64,000 nucleotides of DNA from Zerene cesonia (lineage: Eukaryota; Arthropoda; Insecta; Lepidoptera; Pieridae). The position numbers and the translations under genes are program-made. The DNA lies in the NCBI RefSeq assembly GCF_012273895.1, contig NC_052119.1:6891990-6955989 (forward strand). The letters are read 5' to 3'. Below, in pieces: positions 50,831-60,223 of this stretch (the stretch's first letter is position 1; each line of letters begins with the position of its first letter). The notes under the pieces are model-generated. The model ran no database searches. It saw nothing but the letters and a program-made list of their open reading frames with translations, and was not told where the DNA came from.

Positions 50831-52072
50831 TCTGTCCTGTCGACTGTCCATTTTCTTTATTTGGAACATGAGGGCTTAGTTAGCCACGGTGGATACGCTC
50901 TCTTTGCTATATTCGATGTTTTCCCAGCAATTTTCCGGTTGTATATCCTTAAAACCTCATACACACTGCACCGTATGCCCTTGTAAGCAAATAATATCAA
51001 CAAACAGGAGCCTATTAACAAAGTACGCAGTCGTGTAAATGAAAAGCCATTATATAATTACACAGATAAATACAAGTTCTTTCACAAATGAAGCCACTGA
51101 TTATAGAATGTGGGCAGCAAAGCTTGTTAATTTGTGTCCGAGCGGATCCTGGGCGGGATTATAATTCCCGCTTCGTTAACGCGGGATTTAGGTCTTTGCG
51201 TACATTGCATTGTGCGGCTTATCGTATTGGGACTAGTTAAAAATGTTATGGTCCTTTCATTAATATTGCCTGTGTTTAACTGCGATCTTTTGTTATTATG
51301 ATGTTTGTTTTTTGCATTTGATTAGTCTGCAATCATTAATTGGAAGTAAATTTCATTTTTGTGTAATAGTAAACCAATATATTACGAAGAATGGATAGAA
51401 CTGTTGAAATAATTTCATTACTAATTTCAATTCTGAATAATTCCCAAATCTGTTAAAATTGAATAAATTGGAATGCGTATATACTTTGGTTATAGAGCTA
51501 AATCTGTAAATAAAATTGAATTAGTACAAAAAGTAAGCCGAGGAAGTAGTATATTAGAATAAAAATCGCTTGCAATTTATAAAAAGAACGTTCATTTCAT
51601 TGCAATAAACATCTCGGAGTAAGTTTTTTACCAGTCATATGCGCTTTTTCAACCAGGAACGCTCGGCTCTGTTTCGATGAAGGATAGCGCAAATGTCTTA
51701 AGGTGAGACAAAAACTTATCTAAGCTAGCTGTTGATGTAGCTCTCTAATTGGCTAATTGGCATACTAGATAGATCGAGAAGCGCGATCTCTTCCTAGTAT
51801 ACGATAATCGTGCTGCTGTCGGTGATGAAATGTATCTGATCTATATCGCCCATTGAAATACTCACTTTATATAAGAGCAATCGATTATCGTAAACTAGTT
51901 TAATGTCCGCCGTAATTAAATGTGTCGCTTGGTGTTTTTGGTGGGGAATTTTTTAATGATGAATCTGATTACGTGAATAAAATAATCGTTTTGGTTATAA
52001 ATGTTTGTGCATTGAATAGGTTTGGATGTGAATCTTTTAAAATAATATACATAACAGGTGAAAACTGTTATA
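50831..52072. other. No recognised feature
   Basis: I see no gene. A small imperfect palindrome (GCGGGATTATAATTCCCGC, 51153-51171) lies in a GC-richer patch. Confidence 0.45.
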
Positions 52073-52198
52073 AACAAATAATTTTGTTTATTTATTAAAC
52101 TGATAAATAGTTAAGTTTCACATAGTTCACAAGAATAATATCTTTGAATTAATTAATTATGATTATTGTGAAACTTAATTCAATAAAAATTATTTGTT
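52073..52198. mobile_element. Possible MITE-like inverted repeat pair
   Basis: Outer arms AACAAATAATTTT (52073-52085) and its complement (52186-52198) enclose inner arms TTAAGTTTCACA (52111-52122) and its complement (52167-52178). Both pairs are perfect and collinear, so the 126-bp segment can fold as one hairpin with internal loops. No transposase or clear target duplication is seen. Confidence 0.55.
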
Positions 52199-54323
52199 AA
52201 ATTATTGCATTGAATGATAAAATTATCTCTAATTCCCCAACAATATATTCTCACCAATATATATCATTTAAACACAATAAAGCATTTAAAAATTTCGAAA
52301 GTCACATTACCATTCAATACAAACGTAAACAAAACTGGAGTTAAACACGGCGCGTCTTTTGAATTATCTCCTTCATATTTTAATAGAATCAATAAATTTC
52401 AATCTGTCATTGATAATATCTGTCGCTTGAATATTATCGGGATGCCGGCTGAGTGTTGTCAGAGACCCTTTCAATGAATACAGTACTTACACCTGTGGAG
52501 TTTATTCAGACTTTCATTCAAGTAAATAATGTCTAATTGACCGAGATATTTATATTACGCATTCACTGGACATTGAATCATTTCTCTTTGCGAATGTTTC
52601 GTTTGTTTTTTTTATATATAAAATACTGCCTCTGATTATAAAAAAGGCTTCTACCTCCAATTTTCGTAAGATCTCCCAACAGTGGTATTTTATGTGATAA
52701 ATATTTTAGCTATAGCCTAAACGGGTTATAATTTCTTAGTAGTCTACCATTAAATGCTTAGATTTGGTAGAAGTCGATTCGCTCACCCTAATTAGAAAAT
52801 TTTTGGTTCATATATTTATATCTTTTTTATTAGTAAGTATGACTGATGTTTTCGACAACCGTTTTCGAATCTAATTAACTATGACTTAATACAAATTGTA
52901 TAAAATATTCCTAAACTTTGATTGATAGAGACACTGAGATGTCTTTGATCGTAAATAAATTATCAAATATGTCACCATGTGGAACGTGTGTAAGACTTCA
53001 TTTGTATACCCACTTGACAACGTTCATACTCGGGCGGCGAGCTTTGTATAGCATTTACCCATTGTAAGTCAATGTAGGGAAATTCTATAACCGACATTTA
53101 ATAAGGCATTGGATTTAAATAGAGTATTCTTAACAAACTAGTCATGGAAAAATAGAGGACGCGTAATGAGACTTCTGAATTGAGGTATGTTATGAATTAT
53201 TGAAATAATGTTGCTGGAGATTATGATATAGGAGTTTTTAATTACCTTATTAGGCAATAATCGGACGAAATCTTTTAAAATTATTTTTTTGTCGTTAATG
53301 AGGTATCAATAAAAGAAATATTTGATTTATTTATTCAATACCTCAGTTGGAAAAAAAGTTTTAATTTCTCAAATGTATATATATTTTATTTTATTCTAGA
53401 GGTTCAAAACTTCACTTATAGAATAGCTACAGCGCATAACAGGCACATGAAAGTTTAAATGCGATTTTTTGTATGAATACTAATTAAAACAAACCAAACA
53501 TATCCTAGATTCATTAAAAGATAAATACATACGCGTTTTTCTTTTAAACATTAAAAAAAAAAAAACTTTTTACAGAAACAATGTTGTAAACGAAGAAACA
53601 AGAAACGTAAAACAAATTTTCGTTGCAATATTTAAGATGAGGAGAATCGATTGAATACATAAATTTCTCAGTGCACTTCTTCTGGGAATACCGAACTGAT
53701 TATTTTGTTTGTACAAAGATTTCGACTTTAATGGTGCATTGTTGGAAGTTTACTTTTATGGGCATCTGCATTAAAATAAAGCCTTTTAAATATAACATTA
53801 TTGTTTTACGTATAACAAGTGCCGATACGTTCAATGCCTAAAGGAAGTATTTACCATAATTTGGTAGTTTTTAAACAGTTCGATGTGTTTTCCTCCAATA
53901 ACAATAGAAAGCTAAGCTTATTAACATTAATTTATTCTGTACGTGGTGACTCGAGAACTGGTATGGCGTTTAGTTACAAAAATTGTTACTATGTTGTATT
54001 CATCGTTTGATTATACAATCTTAATATCGAATATAAACCCATAGAGAGGTGATTATTTTACTATCAGTTTACGTGGAGTATTTATTTATGTACTCATCAA
54101 TTCAGTAATGTATAAAGCCACTTACTAGTATAAAATTCCTTTTTATTACTAAAAATTTATTCAAAATTTCCTGTACCAATTTAGTTTAATTTACAAATTT
54201 GAACGTAATACGCAATTTTACTACAAGAAGTAGAAGCAAAAAATAAAATTAGCGCTTAAATACTTTTTCAAAACGTAAGTGCGAAAAAGTGATAATTTCG
54301 TCACTTAAAAGAAAACAAAAACT
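52199..54323. other. No recognised gene; one imperfect hairpin
   Basis: AT-rich. TGAGGTATCAATAAA near 53299 pairs imperfectly with TTTATTCAATACCTCA ending near 53345. Frames at 52214-52477 and 53819-54010 have no recognisable domain. Confidence 0.45.
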
Positions 54324-54400
54324 TGATTTATTGTCCGGAATGAATATTGTACAATAACTCCACTGTTTATGGTCATGATACAAAAATAAACAATTATTTA
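54324..54400. repeat. 77-bp sequence duplicated across the gap, left copy
   Basis: These 77 bases, directly before the N run, are identical to 55401-55477 directly after it. This is most simply a shared contig end rather than a biological repeat. Confidence 0.95.
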
Positions 54401-55400
54401 NNNNNNNNNNNNNNNNNNNNNNNNNNNNNNNNNNNNNNNNNNNNNNNNNNNNNNNNNNNNNNNNNNNNNNNNNNNNNNNNNNNNNNNNNNNNNNNNNNNN
54501 NNNNNNNNNNNNNNNNNNNNNNNNNNNNNNNNNNNNNNNNNNNNNNNNNNNNNNNNNNNNNNNNNNNNNNNNNNNNNNNNNNNNNNNNNNNNNNNNNNNN
54601 NNNNNNNNNNNNNNNNNNNNNNNNNNNNNNNNNNNNNNNNNNNNNNNNNNNNNNNNNNNNNNNNNNNNNNNNNNNNNNNNNNNNNNNNNNNNNNNNNNNN
54701 NNNNNNNNNNNNNNNNNNNNNNNNNNNNNNNNNNNNNNNNNNNNNNNNNNNNNNNNNNNNNNNNNNNNNNNNNNNNNNNNNNNNNNNNNNNNNNNNNNNN
54801 NNNNNNNNNNNNNNNNNNNNNNNNNNNNNNNNNNNNNNNNNNNNNNNNNNNNNNNNNNNNNNNNNNNNNNNNNNNNNNNNNNNNNNNNNNNNNNNNNNNN
54901 NNNNNNNNNNNNNNNNNNNNNNNNNNNNNNNNNNNNNNNNNNNNNNNNNNNNNNNNNNNNNNNNNNNNNNNNNNNNNNNNNNNNNNNNNNNNNNNNNNNN
55001 NNNNNNNNNNNNNNNNNNNNNNNNNNNNNNNNNNNNNNNNNNNNNNNNNNNNNNNNNNNNNNNNNNNNNNNNNNNNNNNNNNNNNNNNNNNNNNNNNNNN
55101 NNNNNNNNNNNNNNNNNNNNNNNNNNNNNNNNNNNNNNNNNNNNNNNNNNNNNNNNNNNNNNNNNNNNNNNNNNNNNNNNNNNNNNNNNNNNNNNNNNNN
55201 NNNNNNNNNNNNNNNNNNNNNNNNNNNNNNNNNNNNNNNNNNNNNNNNNNNNNNNNNNNNNNNNNNNNNNNNNNNNNNNNNNNNNNNNNNNNNNNNNNNN
55301 NNNNNNNNNNNNNNNNNNNNNNNNNNNNNNNNNNNNNNNNNNNNNNNNNNNNNNNNNNNNNNNNNNNNNNNNNNNNNNNNNNNNNNNNNNNNNNNNNNNN
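54401..55400. other. Assembly gap (1000 N), probably spurious
   Basis: Exactly 1000 N, flanked by the same 77 bp. If the two copies are one sequence, the true gap length is negative and nothing is missing. Frames reported across it are artefacts. Confidence 1.
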
Positions 55401-55477
55401 TGATTTATTGTCCGGAATGAATATTGTACAATAACTCCACTGTTTATGGTCATGATACAAAAATAAACAATTATTTA
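55401..55477. repeat. 77-bp sequence duplicated across the gap, right copy
   Basis: Identical to 54324-54400 base for base. The sequence continues with CACTAAAGATCTTACC, unique in the window. Confidence 0.95.
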
Positions 55478-55720
55478 CACTAAAGATCTTACCTTTTAAA
55501 AGCTCGTTAAAATATTTAAAGTGATAAAGTGTGTAAGAGCGCACAAAAAATAAAACTCGATTGGGTCGTTAATACGTATTCGCAAATAAAATAAATCTTC
55601 GGACCATGCGCGAAAAATTTATGCGGTCAATAATTAATACAAATAAAGTAAAAAAGAGGCGTGTCCATAAATTAAGTAAAGCGGAAAGGTCCCACTGTAT
55701 CGGTGGACCTTTTAAGAAAC

Positions 55721-55867
55721 CTGTACATACGAATGCCATTCCGTTGGCCATAGTTAAAATGCCCAAAGAATAGCTTTTCATTAGCGGGTGCGAGAATAAG
55801 AATTCTTTAGGCATCCTGAATATTTCGACCAAGGCTCGCATTGTCTTTAGAAAAATGCCTCTGTTAC
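55721..55867 (-). CDS. Candidate internal coding exon, membrane protein, gene unknown
   Basis: A 147-bp minus-strand segment is bounded by an acceptor-like TTTACCACCTTAG and a donor-like ACAG|GTTTCT. Both junctions are phase 1, so the exon is exactly 49 codons and symmetric. It encodes a basic amphipathic stretch (TMRALVEIFRMPKEFLFSHP) followed by a hydrophobic segment (SYSLGILTMANGMAFVCTG) that could span a membrane. The order 'L..IFR.PK...' then a membrane helix resembles the loop-to-TM7 region of MFS transporters of the SLC22 type; an Mpv17-like N-terminus is an alternative. Neither is established. The open frame continues past the donor to 55569, ending without a domain. No partner exons were recognised; one could lie far away. 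The identification is inference, the frame and splice-like ends are seen. Confidence 0.35.
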
Positions 55868-57059
55868 CTAAGGTGGTAAATTATATAGATGGATGTTGGC
55901 AGCACCGTCGCGCCTAGACAGGAGGTTCCTATCGCCTCAGCTCGTATATTCCTGTTCATTATCTACTGACTATAGATTTTATGGCCTATCTCCGAAGACA
56001 ATGGACAGCTAGTGAATTTAAATTGCTTTAACGTTATATGAAAGTCATTTAGCTGTTAGCTGTTTTATAGGCTGGATTAATGCGCTCTTTACGAGTTGAT
56101 ATTGAAACGCGCTAGCGTTAATTTCTATTAATATTTAGTACCAAGTATTTGTAATGTTATATTGTATCGTTGGCAACATTGTTATATGCATGCTGATGAA
56201 TGTTATTCGATAAATTTTAAAAGGCAATAAATTCAATTACGCAATTAAACCCCATGATCATTCGAAGTTCGTTCACCCAATCTCAAAATTATCGATAGCA
56301 ATTACTCATTCCATTCTTCAAATAATTAAAATGCATTTAAGTATGTCAACGCGGACTCTTAAATGAACAGGACACGCAAGCCTAAGAGCGTGTAAAATTA
56401 TTCAGCATCCTGTCGGAAGAGCGCCACAAAGTTTGCGCTTTGCATATTTAAAGAATACTCGCCTTATCTGGCTCATCGACGATTCCGTTCACAGATACTT
56501 GCGAGAGAAAAACGGAGTACACCAAAGCCCGGGATTCCAATAACCACGCGCATTAGGACAAAATTAAGTGCAGTTATGTGTTCACCCGTCACATTAAAAT
56601 GCCTTGGACTACTTCACATCGCACGGCGAATAAAGGCCTACGCGTTAAGCTATTTATTTGCCGACTGTACAATTATTCGATGAATCCTTCGCGTTGTACT
56701 TTGTACTTTGCCTCGCCGATTTATCGAAGAATCGGCAGATAAAGTGAATCAATGCATGCGGAAATTAACATTGCGTAGATGGGTTTATGTTTAGTTTCCG
56801 TAGCGCATAAATGTGATAATTCTGTTGTGGGTATTATATGGACCCTGAAACTATCTAAGCTACGGAATGAATATAGAATGTTAGCTTTGAAATATTGCAT
56901 GTCGATAAAAACTGTATTATCTTATGATAATTTATCATGTATCTAGTGGTCGATAGTAAAGGTATAGTAACGTGTGTATGGATACGGTCTTATTTTGTTA
57001 AACTCGCAATTGAAGTAAACTTTTAAAGGATTCTTCAAATAAACATATTTACGACTAGA
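55868..57059. other. No recognised gene; GC-richer than average
   Basis: The block 56340-56720 is noticeably less AT-rich than the surroundings and matches no repeat seen in the window. It may hold conserved non-coding DNA, but I cannot identify a motif or frame. Confidence 0.4.
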
Positions 57060-57092
57060 CTAGTTGTTCGCCCCCGCTTCGCCCGAGGTACA
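57060..57092 (-). mobile_element. Helitron 3'-end remnant
   Basis: CTAG at 57060-57063 follows an A, and TTGTTCGCCCCCGCTTCGCC is the complement of a GC-rich pre-terminal hairpin. The body could not be followed. Confidence 0.6.
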
Positions 57093-57442
57093 TAATATTG
57101 GCACTCAGTCAAGTCCAAGTTTCGGTCCAGTGGTTATACTGGTATAATATAACTGTAGACAGTGTATTGACTATTTCCAGAGGGATTTGATTCTTTGAAG
57201 TTTGCTAGTTTTTAGATTTTGATGAATGTATGTTATTACGTCCCTACAGAACATTCTTGTATATGTGATCATAATGCACGTATGTATAAAACCTATACAT
57301 TGTGTGAAACCATGTATTACTTCCATTCATCTTTAAATTGGCAAAATCCAACGTTAGTGCCAACATCAGTATCAAAACTATAGGTCTTATTTCGCGTTAT
57401 AATTTACAAATTCAGTGTTTTCCTTGTCCACTTACAAATTCT
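57093..57442. other. No recognised feature
   Basis: I see no gene or recognised repeat. Confidence 0.5.
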
Positions 57443-57745
57443 TTATAGAGTTGTTACTCCTATAGACTTATAGTCCAGCACGGCAGTATTGTAGAGGGAA
57501 CAATGTCGAAGCACGTTTTCAATCGGTGACTTTTCAAAGTCAAAGGCCATGAAGCTGTGGAGGTACAGTGACTCATTGCGTAGGAAATCGCAGCTGTGTC
57601 TGAGTGATTCGTCACGAGCATTGAGATCAATTAGGAAAGAGTTGTAACGGATAGGACGTGAAGGAATCTTCGGGAAACGGAGGGACGGTGCCCTTGTGCA
57701 GTGGACCGTATAGAGTTTGGTTAGGTTTCGTGAACAGGGCAGCCT
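57443..57745 (-). other. 100-codon open frame without a start, unknown origin
   Basis: The minus strand is open from 57745 to a stop at 57443-57445, with no ATG until about residue 66. It reads like protein, for example SFLIDLNARDESLRHSCDFL and NESLYLHSFMAFDFEKSP. The next frame is also open over the first half (LYGPLHKGTVPPFPEDSFTS), so a frameshift between two halves of an older coding sequence is possible. The stretch is richer in GC than its neighbours. I do not recognise a family. A decayed mobile-element protein or an exon are both possible. Splice sites are not convincing. Confidence 0.3.
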
Positions 57746-57910
57746 TTACCATTACGATAGTATGATGGTACAGGGGCTACAAATTATTATGCTGGTGGAT
57801 GTGGGTTAAATGTTTGTTACAGGAAAATTGTTGTAGTTCCTCCTACATGATGTGTTTCTACATAATGTGTTTCTACTGGAATCGTACTGATGTGCTATTT
57901 GTTACGGTCA

Positions 57911-58090
57911 TCATCATCAGCCCATACACGTTCCCACTGCTGGGACACAGGCCTCCTATGACGATTTAGGCCATAATCCACCACGCTGGCCAAGTGCGGG
58001 TTGGCAGATGTCACATGTCGTCGAACTTTTTGATTCTTGGACATGCCGGTTTCCTCACGATGTTTTCCTTCACCGTTTTAAACAGTGGTG
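57911..58090 (-). mobile_element. SINE, 5'-truncated (tRNA head missing)
   Basis: It has the same tail half as the element at 75, from the (CAT)n end through CACAGGCCTCCTATGACGAT and TTTCCTCACGATGTTTTCCT to AACAGTGGTG. The half with the Pol III boxes is absent. A likely target duplication, ATTTGTTACGGTCA (57897-57910) and ATTCGTTACGTTCA (58091-58104), 12 of 14 identical, brackets the truncated copy. The head was therefore lost during insertion, not afterwards. Confidence 0.85.
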
Positions 58091-58205
58091 ATTCGTTACG
58101 TTCATATGGGTTTAATTTCCAATATTGTTTCAGAAAATATGAGTTTATGGATGGTATCTTAGTGTGTAGTTGCTCACATATGTATATAAAGATTGATTAC
58201 ATTTA

Positions 58206-58238
58206 AAATTGGGTCAAGTACGACTCAGACACGTGACA
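58206..58238. repeat. 'GGTCAAGTGCG' repeat, head fragment
   Basis: TTGGGTCAAGTACGACTCAG at 58209-58228 matches the first block of the repeats at 17262 and 37907. The rest is not recognisable. Confidence 0.5.
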
Positions 58239-59058
58239 CACAATGAAATCTTACTAATAATCCCTTTTTCTATTTCGGAATGTGTGTGATAAGCTTTGCT
58301 TAATTTGGGAAATTCATTTTTGTTGTACAAATATAAACGGTGAAATGTAGTTATTGCAGTTATATAGGAGACAAATGTAGTTCTATGCGAGAAATCATGG
58401 TAAATATAGTTGATATCATAATTAGCAAGTTCTAAGGAATCGAAGTTGTAATTGGGTCTACCATTTCAATGTGGACTTTACATTGTTTTCGTCGTGCTAC
58501 AAAAAATGCTTGGAATTTTTACAATAGTATTATAGCTTCAATTACTATCCAGGCTTAGCTCGTATATGTCATCTAACGGGCTCTTTATCAGATAGATTAT
58601 CTGGAACGTGCAGATGTATAAGAACCCGCGTACAAGACGCAACATGCCGGTTGTTGACATTTGAACAGGGTGGAAGAACGACAACTACCGTTTAAGAGCT
58701 TTGAAATTAATTAACCGTGACTAAAATGGTCACCTATAGGCTGTAGGATAATGTAGGTTCATTTTCTCCCGTTAAATTGTGTGTTGATGGCTACATTGTC
58801 TGGTGAGGCGGCTTCGCTTTAATCTAAAGGACAGTCACCTTATAAGATAGTGTTTGAGTTTCTATTAAAGATGGTATGCTGATTGCAGATTATTTTTTAT
58901 TATGGTATTATTTTTCGTATTCAATATTTTCGGTTCTTAATGGTTTGTAGGAAGTTTAAACTAAAAAGATTCGCGATTAATACATAGTTATGAATAAGTG
59001 AAAGGAATAAATACAAGAAAATATTTTAAAGGTATATTTGTTCACTTATATTTATTGA
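58239..59058. other. No recognised feature
   Basis: I see no gene or recognised repeat. Confidence 0.5.
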
Positions 59059-59100
59059 CTAGCTTTCCGCCCGTAGCTTTTGTCTTGGAGTTCTTTGTTT
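59059..59100 (-). mobile_element. Helitron 3'-end remnant
   Basis: CTAG at 59059-59062 follows an A, and CTTTCCGCCCGTAGCTTTTG resembles the complement of the GC-rich pre-terminal stretch. The head was not found. Confidence 0.5.
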
Positions 59101-60023
59101 GCGTTCGTGGATTTTCGAAGATGAGACAATATGATACTTTTATGATTTCCGATGGGTAGGTATATCCCGTTAATTATGTGTGTGGTGAAAGAGTGCAAGT
59201 GTGATTAAAAAAATGCATACAAGTGATCATAGAACCTTCTCCTTTTCGTTTATGGAAGTCGCTTAAAAATTTAACTCATATGAAGATTTACTTAAACACA
59301 ATACTTCAAGGACGAGCGAACAAAAACAATGTCATTATGCTGATATTTATGACCTTTTAATTGTGTTTTTAAATGTATGTATTTATATAATATATCTATT
59401 TACATACTATAATATATATATACTTACATAATGAATTCAGTGTTTGAAGGTTCTCAACTTTGAATAGAATATGTAAGGTATGACTTGAAAATTAAAAGTT
59501 TAAATGGAAAAAGAGTATCTAGAATCAAATAAAAAGAGATTTATTATACTAAAAATATCCTTTTTGGTAAGCATTCCGAATATGCCTGATGTCCTATTGT
59601 GTCTAAAAAGAAAAGATGATATGTACTGTATGCAAAAAGACGATAATTATATAAGAAAACTGTTAAATAAAAGCAATTACGCCAATCGCTTGCACAAATT
59701 GTTTCTATTAAAATAAATACTATCTTTATAGTGTGAGAGCGGCGTGCTGCGTCGTTTTTATGATAGTTTTTTTGCTGATTGTACCAAAGTATCATATTTT
59801 TTGCTTCGGGAATGTGTTTCCTGTCTGGGCTGCGCTATCGTGTTAACATTCCACAGAACATTTATAATAGTGTTTAGTGGAAGCGTATTAAATACTCCTT
59901 TTCGTGTATTGCTGAATTCAATAAGAACATTTTTGAGGTATTTCTGCGAGAGTCAAGATAGGAAAATACAAATTGTAATAATTGTAGAAGCTTTATAATC
60001 TACGTTGCTGTATATATTTAAGA
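59101..60023. other. No recognised feature
   Basis: Overlapping frames at 59504-59716, 59544-59795 and 59744-59998 (70-84 codons) have no recognisable domain. Confidence 0.45.
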
Positions 60024-60223
60024 CTAGCTGCACTCCACGGTTTCACCCGCGTAATTCTGTATCCCGTAGAAATATCGCGATAAAAAGTTGCCTATATGTT
60101 ATTCTAGTTGTCCAGCTGCCTACGTACCAAATTTTATTGCAATCGGTTCAGTAGGTTTTGTGTGAAAGAGTAACAAACACACATACGTCCTTACAAACTT
60201 TCGCATTTGTAATATTAGTAGGA
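60024..60223 (-). mobile_element. Short Helitron-type element, complete ends
   Basis: CTAG at 60024-60027 follows an A, and the far end AGTAGGA at 60217-60223 precedes a T. Read on the minus strand it is A|TCCTACT...CTAG|T. A hairpin (CGCGGGTGAAACCGTG) lies about 10 nt before CTAG. At 200 bp this is the best-preserved Helitron in the window and serves as reference for the partial copies at 412, 18601, 22699 and 41397. Confidence 0.9.

Noticed and set aside
54249..55544. Open frames of 351-431 codons across 54401-55400
   Set aside because: They are read through the N run. The repeated NNCLFLYHDHKQWSYC at both ends only reflects the duplicated 77 bp.
57994..58206. 70-codon plus-strand frame
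   Set aside because: Its first half is the antisense strand of a truncated SINE.
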